DNA from: Candidatus Saccharimonadota bacterium
Lineage (GTDB): Bacteria; Patescibacteriota; Saccharimonadia; Saccharimonadales; Saccharimonadaceae
Length of the DNA stretch: 14,735 nt
Assembly (NCBI GenBank): GCA_028289185.1
Contig: JAQGGV010000051.1
Span: forward strand, 1-14,735
Direction of reading: 5' to 3'
Of this stretch, positions 7,030 through 14,734 are shown piece after piece; positions within the stretch are counted from its first letter, which is position 1; each line of letters begins with the position of its first letter. A program made the position numbers and the translations under genes. The notes beneath the pieces were generated by a model. The model searched no databases, was not told the DNA's origin, and worked only from the letters and a program-made list of their open reading frames with translations.

Positions 7030-8298
7030 TTATATTCTCAGCAGACGATTGACTTTATCTTTGATCGTATCGCTGTCGCTTGTACCTACAATTGTATCAT
7101 AGCCAACCCGTAGAAGGCCCATGGCGGTAATGAATGTATGATCGTCGATTGTGCCAGTCGTATCTGTAATTCCCATGACTTCACTTGGTTTAATGTGATG
7201 AACGGTCGGCTTTTTGGTGAAAGGTAGGTTCTTGTACCAATCACGCTCGGACAGTGCCGCGACAAGCGGGTCGAGGCTGGCGCCACCACCACATAGCAGG
7301 ATGCGATTTGGCAGATGATCGACAGAATCAAACTCACTGAGGGCTAGTTCAACACCGTCAATCCAGACTTCAAGCGTCTTTTCGATGGCATCACCCAGCT
7401 GCTTTTTGACTGCTGGTTTGATTTGTTCGTGGCCGTAGTGCATTTTGAGTTTCTCGGCGTCAGAATAATTCAGGTCCATTTCGGACATAATTGTGCGCGT
7501 AAAGCTGCGTCCGCCGATTCCGAACATACGCGTACCCTCGACACCACCATCGTTGACGACCGCAATGTCGGTTGTACCGCCACCGACGTCGGCCAGAATG
7601 GCGGTGAAGTTACTATTACTGTCCGTACCCAGGACACTTCGGCTAACGGCAAACGGCTCGGCCGCGACTGCGACCAGTTCGAGCGCCAAATCTTCGGCGA
7701 CATGCTCGAGTGCCCCAATATGCACCATCGGGGCAAATGCAGTATAGATCTGAACAGCGACATCTCGCCCCTGGAAACCAATCGGATTGGATACTTTGTA
7801 ACCGTCAATATGGATACTGACCAGCGCGCTGTTGACCAGTTTTACCTCGACTTCGTCGTTGCCAGTTTCCAGTGCAATTTCTTTTTGGGCTTTGCCCTGG
7901 GCACGTTCCTGAACCTTCTCGATAATAAATTCCATTTCGGCAACGTCCAACGGTTTGTCCGGCTGTGGTCGGCGGTATTTGATGGTGTTAGTCAGACCTT
8001 TGACCAGTTCGCCGGCAATGCCGATGACGGCTCGTTTGGCCTGTAATCCTGCTTGATCTTCGGCTTCGGCCAGTGCTTCCTCACAGTTGTGAACGACGCC
8101 AGCGATATCGGCAATTGCACCACTGTGCATGTCGCTAACGTCCTGGCGGGCGCGGCCGACACCGACGATTTCTAGTTTTTCGCCATCAACCCTAGCAATC
8201 AGAACTTTGACGAACTCGGTTCCAATGTCCAGACCGACGATATAGTCCTCGTTGGGTTCGTGATTTTTGCGGGCAGCGCGAAGTTTATTAAAAACCAT
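7030..8298 (-). CDS. FtsA/PilM-family actin-like ATPase
   Basis: Actin-fold ATPases of this group organise machinery at the inner membrane face: FtsA anchors FtsZ rings, and PilM docks type IV pilus proteins. The 422-residue protein shows the three nucleotide-binding motifs: phosphate 1 GLDIGTEFVKV (22-32), phosphate 2 DVGGGTTD (237-244) and the adenosine motif LLCGGGAS (334-341). Between them, residues about 86-195 form an SHS2/1C-like insert with the FtsA-like phrase IDGYKVSNPIGFQG (164-177). The last residues (TIKDKVNRLLRI) form a short basic amphipathic stretch like the FtsA membrane-targeting helix, which favours FtsA over PilM. A strong extended -10 box lies 10 nt before the ATG with no Shine-Dalgarno, so the operon mRNA may start almost at the ATG. 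It begins a run with the 548-residue gene, ruvX and mltG. Confidence 0.85.
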   Translation of the reverse strand: MVFNKLRAARKNHEPNEDYIVGLDIGTEFVKVLIARVDGEKLEIVGVGRARQDVSDMHSGAIADIAGVVHNCEEALAEAEDQAGLQAKRAVIGIAGELVKGLTNTIKYRRPQPDKPLDVAEMEFIIEKVQERAQGKAQKEIALETGNDEVEVKLVNSALVSIHIDGYKVSNPIGFQGRDVAVQIYTAFAPMVHIGALEHVAEDLALELVAVAAEPFAVSRSVLGTDSNSNFTAILADVGGGTTDIAVVNDGGVEGTRMFGIGGRSFTRTIMSEMDLNYSDAEKLKMHYGHEQIKPAVKKQLGDAIEKTLEVWIDGVELALSEFDSVDHLPNRILLCGGGASLDPLVAALSERDWYKNLPFTKKPTVHHIKPSEVMGITDTTGTIDDHTFITAMGLLRVGYDTIVGTSDSDTIKDKVNRLLRI

Positions 8299-8308
8299 AG
8301 TTGAAGTT

Positions 8309-8317
8309 ATTATACCA
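8309..8317 (-). promoter_or_regulatory. Extended -10 box of the FtsA/PilM-like operon
   Basis: Minus-strand TGG-TATAAT is a perfect extended -10, ending 10 nt before the ATG at 8298. A weak TTTATA lies 17 nt upstream. The predicted leader is about 2-4 nt, with no Shine-Dalgarno. The 48-bp gap after alaS holds only this promoter. Confidence 0.7.
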
Positions 8318-8346
8318 GAGATGCTTACGGCTATAAATGTGAAATA

Positions 8347-10350
8347 TTATACTAAGGCCGCTTTAATTCGACGAATGCCAGCGGATGAGGCTTCTTCTTT
8401 GACGATTTTGAAGACTTTACCATCCTCGGCCAACTGGCCCGTATGATCCACATGAGGACCGCCACAGATTTCTAAGCTAGCCATCTGTGCATCTTTACCC
8501 ATCTGATAGACTTTGACGCTATCGCCGTAGCGCTCGCCGAATGGACCAATTGCGCCCATGTCTAGGGCTTCCTGGGTCGGATACATCGTAAACCAAACCG
8601 GCAGATCTTGCTGGATCCAGCTGTTAACCAATTCCTCGGCCTTGGCGATTTCCTCGGGTGTCATTTTGTGATCGAGACTGAAGTCGAAACGAAGGCGCTC
8701 TTCGGTGATATTGCTACCGTGCTGGCGAACTTGGTCACCAAATAGTTCACGAAGGGCCGATTGCAACAGATGTGTCGCGGTGTGGTATTTCTTGTGGATT
8801 AGCGCATCTCCACCGAGGCCGCCCTTGAACTCGCCTTTTACGGCTGTGCGGGAACGGTTACGTTGCTCTTCCATTTCGGCATGCTGGCTAGTTGCCCAGT
8901 CCTTAGTAATTGCAATATTCCTATTAGTGGCTTCCTCAACCGAAAGTGGCCATGGAAATCCATAAGTATCCTGTAATAGAAAAATATCTTTTCCCGTAAT
9001 AGCGTTCCCTTGAATTTTAATCCATTCTTTTTTGCCATTGTGAACTGGTTCTGGAATTAAATATTTTGTATCTTCAAATATTTCATCATCATTTGCATCT
9101 TCATAGGTCCAAAGATCTTTTTTCTGATCAGCAATTTTGTCGAACTCTTTTAGTCCCTTCCGAAGTGTATTTCGAAATGACTTTTCCTCTTTTACGAGCG
9201 TTGCAATCACCGAATCACGATTTTCGGCAACCTCAGGAAAGTCGTTGTGATACAAATCTGCAATAACTGGTACGACTTGCTCCAAAAAGTTCTGCTCGAT
9301 TCCCAAATCAAAGGCAAAACGAATCGCCCGACGCAGCAAACGGCGCATAACATAACCCTGCTCTTTGTTGGATGGAATACACCCGTCAACAGCAAGAAAG
9401 GTAGCAGCACGTAGATGGTCGGCAATCACACGCATACTCTCTAGGTTGTCTTCGTATTTTTTGCCGCTGATACTTTGAAGTTTTTCGATAATTGGCCACA
9501 TCAGACTGATTTTGTAGACATCAGGATCATTCAGTTTGGCGGCTGCGATTCGCTCTAGGCCGGAACCATGATCGATGTTCGGGTATTCAAGCTTTTCGAA
9601 CTTGCCGTCAGCAACTTTGCGATACGCCATAAAGACATTGTTGCCGATTTCCATAAATCGCCCACAATCACAGTTAGGGTGGCAAAATTCGCCAAAATCA
9701 GTGTTGTGTTCGACAGAATCAAACAGGTAAAACATTTCGCTGTCGGGGCCGCATGGGTCACCAATTGGCGTGCTTTCTGGCGCACCGTTTCGTGACCACC
9801 AGTTTTTGCTACCATCATAATAGAATATTCGCTCACCGTCCTTGATGCCTTTACTGTAACCTTCTTCCTCACTACCAATTTCGGCCTCGCCCGACGGCAA
9901 TCCCTTTGCCTCAAATAATTTCTTCCAGACATTTGCTGCCTCGGTGTCTTTTTCAATCTCGTATTCTGGTGCCCCGATAAAGCATGTCACGTAGAGTTTG
10001 CTCATATCCAACCCAACAACCGTGTCCAGGAATTCAAACATCCATTCGATCTGTTGCTGCTTGAAATAATCGCCAAGGCTCCAGTTGCCGAGCATTTCAA
10101 AAAACGTCGTGTGGCGGTTGTCGCCAATATCATCGATATCCTGAGCACGCAGGCAGGTCTGGCTGTCGACTAAGCGCTTGCCATCAACATGAGGTTCACC
10201 CAACAGATACGGAATAATTGGCTGCATACCGCTGCCAGTAAATAATGTCGTCGGGTCGCCCTGCAGCACCAATGGTGCACGCTTAATAACTTTGTGGCCA
10301 CGCTCGGTAAAAAATTTCAGGTATTCGCTTCGGATTGTCTCGGTGTTCAT
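8347..10350 (-). CDS. alaS: Alanyl-tRNA synthetase, short form without the C-Ala domain
   Basis: AlaS charges tRNA-Ala and clears mischarged Ser or Gly. At 667 residues it is about 200 shorter than the usual bacterial enzyme (about 875). The class II catalytic core is intact: motif 2 region RHTTFFEMLGNWS (79-91), GDPCGPDSEMF (197-207) and motif 3 HGSGLERI (261-268). The helical tRNA-binding domain follows, then the editing domain with zinc-ligand motifs HTATH (523-527) and CGGPH (629-633). The protein stops at GIRRIKAALV, right after the editing domain, so the C-Ala dimerisation and tRNA-elbow domain is missing rather than broken. Residues about 410-455 form a longer than usual linker before DTYGFP, encoded by AT-rich DNA. 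The ATG lies 7 nt after a -10-like box. Confidence 0.97.
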   Translation of the reverse strand: MNTETIRSEYLKFFTERGHKVIKRAPLVLQGDPTTLFTGSGMQPIIPYLLGEPHVDGKRLVDSQTCLRAQDIDDIGDNRHTTFFEMLGNWSLGDYFKQQQIEWMFEFLDTVVGLDMSKLYVTCFIGAPEYEIEKDTEAANVWKKLFEAKGLPSGEAEIGSEEEGYSKGIKDGERIFYYDGSKNWWSRNGAPESTPIGDPCGPDSEMFYLFDSVEHNTDFGEFCHPNCDCGRFMEIGNNVFMAYRKVADGKFEKLEYPNIDHGSGLERIAAAKLNDPDVYKISLMWPIIEKLQSISGKKYEDNLESMRVIADHLRAATFLAVDGCIPSNKEQGYVMRRLLRRAIRFAFDLGIEQNFLEQVVPVIADLYHNDFPEVAENRDSVIATLVKEEKSFRNTLRKGLKEFDKIADQKKDLWTYEDANDDEIFEDTKYLIPEPVHNGKKEWIKIQGNAITGKDIFLLQDTYGFPWPLSVEEATNRNIAITKDWATSQHAEMEEQRNRSRTAVKGEFKGGLGGDALIHKKYHTATHLLQSALRELFGDQVRQHGSNITEERLRFDFSLDHKMTPEEIAKAEELVNSWIQQDLPVWFTMYPTQEALDMGAIGPFGERYGDSVKVYQMGKDAQMASLEICGGPHVDHTGQLAEDGKVFKIVKEEASSAGIRRIKAALV

Positions 10351-10357
10351 CTCTGTT

Positions 10358-10366
10358 ATTTTATCA
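10358..10366 (-). promoter_or_regulatory. Extended -10 box of alaS, leaderless layout
   Basis: Minus-strand TGA-TAAAAT ends exactly 7 nt before the alaS ATG and directly follows the mnmA stop. No good -35 is seen, as is usual for extended -10 promoters. The predicted start coincides with the ATG within a base or two. Confidence 0.55.
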
Positions 10367-10367
10367 G

Positions 10368-11393
10368 CTAGACGACAATTCCGCCACCCAAACAGACATC
10401 CCCACTATAGATCACAATTGATTGACCGGCTGCGACGGCACGCTGAGCTTCATCGATATGCAGCATGTCGCCGGTTAACTGCGCCGTCACAAGCGGTGCG
10501 CGGTGACGAATACGAATCTGGTAATCACCATCAACTGGCGCATCATTGATCCAATGAATTTCTTGCAATTGAACATCATGTCGCCAGAGTGATTCGTCTT
10601 GCAGGTCACGCGATACATAGACTTCGTTTTTGTCCATGTCCTTGCCAACGACGTAGTATGGCAGACCACCACCAACATCCAGTCCGTGACGCTGGCCAAG
10701 TGTATAGAAAATCGCACCATCGTGATGGCCGACGGTTTTGCCGGTTTTTTTGTCGACAATATTGCCTGGTTTTTGCTCAACGTATTCGCTCAAAAAATCG
10801 CGAATGCCAATTTGACCAACGAAACAAATGCCTTGGCTGTCGGGTTTTGCCGCCGTCGTCAGACCGCGTTCCGTGGCCATTTTGCGAACCTCTGGTTTGG
10901 TGTAGCCACCAAGCGGAAAGAGTGTTTTTTGCAGTGCTTCGCCTGTGACCCGGTACAAAAAGTAGGTTTGATCTTTGTTCCGATCGACCGCCATTTTTAA
11001 CACGCCGTTCTCGACACTGGCGTAGTGTCCAGTCGCAATCATGTCGGCGCCGCGTTCCAATGCCGTATCCAAAAACAGTCGGAATTTCACTTCCTGATTG
11101 CACATGATATCTGGGTTTGGTGTGCGACCAGCCTTGTATTCGTCTATCATATAATCGACAACTTTGTGTTTGTATTCGTTTTCAAAATCAAACACTTCAA
11201 AATCGATTCCCAATTGCACCGCCACGCGTTTGGCATCGGCCAAATCATCGGCCCATGGGCATTTCAGACCTGGCAAATCCTGCGTCCAGTTTTTCATATA
11301 GACGCCAGTTACGTCGTAACCTTGCTCTTTTAATAGAGCAGCCGTCAGCGACGAATCGACACCGCCACTCATACCAACAAAGACACGGGTCAT
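10368..11393 (-). CDS. mnmA: tRNA-specific 2-thiouridylase MnmA
   Basis: MnmA makes the 2-thio group of U34 in tRNA-Glu, -Gln and -Lys, taking sulfur from a cysteine desulfurase. The 341-residue protein has the ATP-activating PP-loop SGGVDSS (9-15). The first catalytic cysteine is in NPDIMCN (Cys98) and the second in GICFVG (Cys190). The tRNA- and ATP-binding phrases ATGHYA (120-125) and DQTYFLY (141-147) are also present, followed by the beta-barrel C-terminal domain. It starts within the stop of the YdcF-like gene (ATGA overlap), which itself overlaps the cysteine desulfurase gene. This places MnmA and its probable sulfur donor in one transcript. The pairing mirrors Bacillus YrvO-MnmA, where the desulfurase passes sulfur directly to MnmA without Tus proteins. 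Confidence 0.97.
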   Translation of the reverse strand: MTRVFVGMSGGVDSSLTAALLKEQGYDVTGVYMKNWTQDLPGLKCPWADDLADAKRVAVQLGIDFEVFDFENEYKHKVVDYMIDEYKAGRTPNPDIMCNQEVKFRLFLDTALERGADMIATGHYASVENGVLKMAVDRNKDQTYFLYRVTGEALQKTLFPLGGYTKPEVRKMATERGLTTAAKPDSQGICFVGQIGIRDFLSEYVEQKPGNIVDKKTGKTVGHHDGAIFYTLGQRHGLDVGGGLPYYVVGKDMDKNEVYVSRDLQDESLWRHDVQLQEIHWINDAPVDGDYQIRIRHRAPLVTAQLTGDMLHIDEAQRAVAAGQSIVIYSGDVCLGGGIVV

Positions 11394-12004
11394 CGGCTAA
11401 CTCCCATATAAAACACCAGGATCTTGAATAGTTCGCTGATAGCCAGCCACCAACCGGTTGGTGTCAACCACCACCATGGAGACCACTGATCATCCGTACG
11501 AACGGGATGATTGATGATTTTGATTGCACTGCCCGCACGTTGACCAAATTCCAACCCAGCGCGACGTTGATGATAGGCCGATGTCACCAAAATGACCGAC
11601 CGAATATCATGCTGCGTAAATAGCGCAATGGCGTTACTGGCATTTTGCTTGGTTGTTTGGCTAGTCTCGTCCAGCAGTACATCAGCCTCGGGGACACCCG
11701 CTGCAATTGCTTGGCGTTTCATTGCTTCGGCGTTTGATGGACCAGATGTATCTTGCGCCGCACCAGAGAATACAAGCAGCTGTGCCCATTGGTGTTTGTA
11801 TAAATCAATCGCTTGGGCCGTGCGTGCCGATGTGTCGCCGCCGCTAATCGCAACGATAGCGTCGACAGCTTGGCAATCATCCTTGGTTGATGGGTACGGG
11901 TCGCAGCGACTCAGGCCATCTGGTCCCAAATATGCGCCGATAGCACTGATCGCAATGGCTGCAAAGATGACTATAAACAGCAGTCCTCCAAACAGTTTTA
12001 TCAT
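11390..12004 (-). CDS. YdcF/DUF218-family membrane-anchored protein
   Basis: The 204-residue protein starts with a membrane helix (about 4-27). The DUF218 fold follows: DAIVAISGGDTSARTAQAIDLY (48-69; the Gly-Gly and Arg are typical), LLVFSGA (76-82), the SNAEAMK region, GVPEADVLLDETSQTTKQNASN (98-119; Glu/Thr/Asn conserved) and ILVTSAYHQRRA (137-148; the His and Arg pair). A second hydrophobic, Trp-rich segment (173-200) may lie on or re-enter the membrane. Family members such as YdcF, SanA and ElyC are linked to envelope integrity and lipid-carrier metabolism; the enzyme activity is poorly defined. It has 4-nt ATGA overlaps on both sides, between a cysteine desulfurase and mnmA, an odd place for an envelope protein. 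Confidence 0.88.
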   Translation of the reverse strand: MIKLFGGLLFIVIFAAIAISAIGAYLGPDGLSRCDPYPSTKDDCQAVDAIVAISGGDTSARTAQAIDLYKHQWAQLLVFSGAAQDTSGPSNAEAMKRQAIAAGVPEADVLLDETSQTTKQNASNAIALFTQHDIRSVILVTSAYHQRRAGLEFGQRAGSAIKIINHPVRTDDQWSPWWWLTPTGWWLAISELFKILVFYMGVSR

Positions 12005-13146
12005 CTTGCTAATCTTTCCTTCTCGCGTTGAACTTCGGCAATGATTGCCTCCGATGCTAGGTCGATTGCCGCTTGATTGGTAGCTTTGCCCAGACTAATA
12101 CGCAGGCTACCATCGGCAACTGATGGCTCCAAACCAATCGCATCGAGCACATGCGAACGCGTGCCCTTGTTGGCAGCACAGGCGCTACCGGTCGCGACCA
12201 ATACATCGCGTGCTTCCAGGCCAAATATCAATCGTTCGGCATCGAGCCCGGGGAATGAAATGTGCAGATGGCCAGCCAGGCGGTATTTGTGATGGCCAGA
12301 GATAACAGCGTCTTCAAATGCGTCCGTCAGTCGTTTCTGCAAATCATCGCGAAGTTTGGACAGACGCATAACTTCGCTATGACGATGCTCGTCCGCCTGC
12401 TGTAGCGCCTTGGCAAAGCCAATCACGCCAGCGACATTTTCGGTGCCACTGCGTAGCCCTGATTCCTGCCCGCCACCAACAATTTGTGGGCTCAGTCGGA
12501 CAGTGCGTGCCGCATACAGCAGCCCAACTTGCTTTGGCCCATAGACTTTCGCCGCATTGAGCGTCAACATATCAACGCCCAGACGCGTTACGTGCATATC
12601 CAACTGCCCTGCACCCTGCGAAGCATCGCTATGCAGATAAAGCGGCGTCGTATTACCCGCAGCCAATCGCTCATCACGGATCTGTTTGATAATCTCGGCG
12701 ATTTTACCGAGCGGTTGGATAGTGCCAATTTCGTTATTTGCTAGTGCAACACTAACCAACCATGTGTCCGGACGAATTGCCGCGCCTATGTTGGCTGGAT
12801 CAACGCGGCCATTTTTGTCGACATCGACCAATGTATGGTCTGCACGTGCTGCTGCGGCCAAAACTGATTGATGCTCAATAACCGTCGTTACAATATGCCC
12901 ACCGCCAGATGCGAACGCGAGATTAATTGATTCGGTCGCGCCGGCAGTCATCGTAATCTCTCCCGATTTTGCACCAATAGTCGATGCGATAGCACCCTTG
13001 GCCGCTTCGTAGTCACGACGAACCGCAACCGCTGGCGCATAGGGGCTAGAAGGGTTATAAAAGGCCTCACTAAAATAAGGCTGCATAGCAGCCAGTACAG
13101 CGGGGTCGAGCGGCGTTGCTGCCGCATGGTCCAGATAAACACTCAT
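12001..13146 (-). CDS. Cysteine desulfurase, IscS/NifS/YrvO type
   Basis: This PLP enzyme removes sulfur from cysteine as a persulfide; here its likely use is tRNA thiolation by MnmA. The 381-residue protein begins MSVYLDHAAATPLDP, the classic family start. It has the PLP-stacking EHQS (His92), the cofactor-binding SDASQ (Asp173, Gln176) and the Schiff-base lysine in NAAKVYGPKQVG (Lys200; usual families read SxHKxxGPKG). The catalytic cysteine is in ATGSACAANKG (Cys323) on the long flexible loop of class I desulfurases. No IscU, SufBCD or ferredoxin gene is nearby. The order desulfurase, YdcF-like, mnmA suggests a dedicated YrvO-like donor. A perfect TATAAT 7 nt before the ATG, sharing bases with the stop codon of the upstream gene, suggests a leaderless start. 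Confidence 0.95.
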   Translation of the reverse strand: MSVYLDHAAATPLDPAVLAAMQPYFSEAFYNPSSPYAPAVAVRRDYEAAKGAIASTIGAKSGEITMTAGATESINLAFASGGGHIVTTVIEHQSVLAAAARADHTLVDVDKNGRVDPANIGAAIRPDTWLVSVALANNEIGTIQPLGKIAEIIKQIRDERLAAGNTTPLYLHSDASQGAGQLDMHVTRLGVDMLTLNAAKVYGPKQVGLLYAARTVRLSPQIVGGGQESGLRSGTENVAGVIGFAKALQQADEHRHSEVMRLSKLRDDLQKRLTDAFEDAVISGHHKYRLAGHLHISFPGLDAERLIFGLEARDVLVATGSACAANKGTRSHVLDAIGLEPSVADGSLRISLGKATNQAAIDLASEAIIAEVQREKERLAR

Positions 13147-13153
13147 CTTGTAT

Positions 13154-13159
13154 ATTATA
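13154..13159 (-). promoter_or_regulatory. -10 box of the cysteine desulfurase operon, overlapping the upstream stop codon
   Basis: A perfect minus-strand TATAAT ends exactly 7 nt before the ATG at 13146. Its TAA is also the stop of the preceding 136-residue gene. No good -35 is seen and no Shine-Dalgarno lies before the ATG. Confidence 0.6.
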
Positions 13160-13565
13160 CCGTAAGTAGCTTGCCGGTTGATGGGTCGCGTCGGTAGACA
13201 TCACGGCTCACCTGTTCGTAGTACATACGGATGGCAGTTACCAAGTTTGTCAGCTCTTCGCCCTCGATATAGTAATACTGTTTGCCATCTTGGACTTTCA
13301 GGATGCCGTTTTCGTGAATTTCGTAACGAGTCGTCGTGTTGTTGGCCTTACCCTTATCATCCAGCCATTCCTCGTACCAGACCCACGTATGTCGGTCGAG
13401 GTTAAAGAATTGACGGTGATGGCCAGTCGGAATATGACCAAAAAGGTTGCCGCCGATTTCACTCTCGGCCTGGATAAGTTCGCGCATCGTTGGTTTGGAA
13501 CGGAGCGTAAAGCCAGATTTTGTTTGGGTGCTGCCCGTCAGTAATCGTTTAAAGAGGCCGGCCAT
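13155..13565 (-). CDS. Conserved-looking hypothetical protein, 136 residues
   Basis: I do not recognise a named family. The protein is soluble, with no signal peptide or membrane segment. It has a short basic N-terminus (MAGLFKRLL) and a region rich in aromatics and histidine (residues 42-66: FGHIP, GHHRQFF, TWVWYEEW). A set of beta-like strands follows (TTTRYEIHENGILKVQ and KQYYYIEGEE), then a helix with MYYEQV. The pattern suggests a small alpha+beta domain, possibly binding a ligand or another protein. Its ATG has GAGG 9 nt upstream and overlaps the end of the 117-residue gene by 17 nt, so the two are probably translated together and may act as a pair. Similar small proteins are, to my impression, widespread in Saccharibacteria, but I could not check that. 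Confidence 0.75.
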   Translation of the reverse strand: MAGLFKRLLTGSTQTKSGFTLRSKPTMRELIQAESEIGGNLFGHIPTGHHRQFFNLDRHTWVWYEEWLDDKGKANNTTTRYEIHENGILKVQDGKQYYYIEGEELTNLVTAIRMYYEQVSRDVYRRDPSTGKLLTV

Positions 13566-13902
13566 TGTTGACTACCTCTTTACGGTCAAATTCTAACCAA
13601 CCACCAACACCGTCCAAAAATGGTTCGATATCGTCAAATGTCAGTTGATTCTTGTCGTGTGACGCAAAAAATCGTGCCTGATTGGCAAGTTCAAGTTCTG
13701 TTGTATCAATAATGATTTTTCCGGCAACAGCTTGATCACCGAATAATGTCTTGAGAGGGAAGCGTTCGGCTACCTGCTCCGGGTTATGTGTATTGGCCAA
13801 TTCAATGAACTGCTGCGACCGTATCACATCAAAATTACCCCTTTGAGACGTCATGGCTTCACCAGGGAAATTAAATTGTGTGTTGTCCGTCATTGTTGGC
13901 AT
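13549..13902 (-). CDS. Hypothetical protein, 117 residues
   Basis: I do not recognise a family. The protein is soluble, with no membrane segment. The N-terminal 20 residues look disordered (MPTMTDNTQFNF). Two predicted helices follow (VIRSQQFIELANTHNPEQVAERF split across 26-48). A strand, KIIIDTTELELANQ, comes next, and the end holds a DIEPFLDGVGGWLEF segment. The start is uncertain: ATG at 13902 or the ATG three codons later, neither with a Shine-Dalgarno. The 58-bp gap to tatD has no clear promoter. The end overlaps the 136-residue gene by 17 nt. Codon use is like its neighbours, so it is very probably a real gene. Confidence 0.7.
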   Translation of the reverse strand: MPTMTDNTQFNFPGEAMTSQRGNFDVIRSQQFIELANTHNPEQVAERFPLKTLFGDQAVAGKIIIDTTELELANQARFFASHDKNQLTFDDIEPFLDGVGGWLEFDRKEVVNNGRPL

Positions 13903-13960
13903 CGAAAAAAATCCATTTCTATTGGTTAAAGTGGTGGCATTTTTGTGTTTTTTTCGTAAG

Positions 13961-14734
13961 TTACGCTAAATGAAATAGCGTGTTTGCATTCGTTGTTGTC
14001 GCGTGTGCGACTTCTTCAAGTTTTATTCCCCGTAGACTAGCGTGAAATTTCGCTATCTCACTAACGAATGCTGGCTCGTTTACAGTACCACGATATGGGG
14101 CAGGCGTCAAGAACGGCGCATCTGTTTCGAGCAACATTTTGTCCAGTGGAATTGAGGCGTAGAGTTCCTGCTGGGCCTTGTCCTTGGTAAACGTACTAAT
14201 GCCATTGACGCCGACATATAGTCCACGCTCGAATGCTCTGTCTAAATTGGCTTGATTATCGGTAAAACTATGTAATTCACCCCTGATACCGTGAAAATTA
14301 TCAAGGATAGGCCAGAAATCATTCCAAACAGATGTATGCCGCTCAGCGGACGGTGCATCGCGAACATGGAAAATAATCGGCAAATTATTGTCGAGGGCTG
14401 TTTGGATTTGTGATTCCAGGGCTTTGATCTGCAACTCGCGCGGACTATTGTCATAAAAGTAGTCCAGACCAATTTCGCCAACGGCGACGACATTTTGCGT
14501 GGCAAGTGTGGCAATTTCGGCGTAACCATCCTTAGTATCGTGCGGGTGTACACCAACGGCTGCGTACAAGTTGTCATGCAGCAGTGCGAGCGCAATTGCA
14601 TCTTTACTACTCTGCTCACTCGTCCCAACCAGCAACATATTGCCAACATTAGCCTCTGCGGCCCGCTTTAGTACATCGCCAACCGGTAGCGTGTAGTCTG
14701 CCTCGTGAATGTGGCAATGCGTATCGGTCAGCAT
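13961..14734 (-). CDS. tatD: TatD-family metal-dependent hydrolase
   Basis: TatD proteins are TIM-barrel metal-dependent DNases/hydrolases linked to DNA turnover and possibly D-aminoacyl-tRNA or peptide editing. The 257-residue protein has all the metal-binding residues: THCHI (His6, His8), VGEIGLDYF (Glu87), IFHVRDA (His123), LHSF (His155) and LLETDAPFL (Asp205). GVHPHD (61-66) is another family signature. The ATG lies one base from the window edge. The start gives the normal family N-terminus, so the gene is probably complete, but its upstream signals cannot be seen. A 6-bp hairpin (13963-13968 with 13976-13981) covers the stop codon but lacks a T-run. Confidence 0.95.
   Translation of the reverse strand: MLTDTHCHIHEADYTLPVGDVLKRAAEANVGNMLLVGTSEQSSKDAIALALLHDNLYAAVGVHPHDTKDGYAEIATLATQNVVAVGEIGLDYFYDNSPRELQIKALESQIQTALDNNLPIIFHVRDAPSAERHTSVWNDFWPILDNFHGIRGELHSFTDNQANLDRAFERGLYVGVNGISTFTKDKAQQELYASIPLDKMLLETDAPFLTPAPYRGTVNEPAFVSEIAKFHASLRGIKLEEVAHATTTNANTLFHLA

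Noticed and set aside
7423..8046. A 207-residue plus-strand frame
   Set aside because: It is a shadow of the FtsA/PilM-like gene, whose motifs are unambiguous on the minus strand.
13961..13981. Terminator hairpin at the end of tatD
   Set aside because: The 6-bp stem includes the stop codon and is followed by A-rich, not T-rich, sequence in the direction of transcription.
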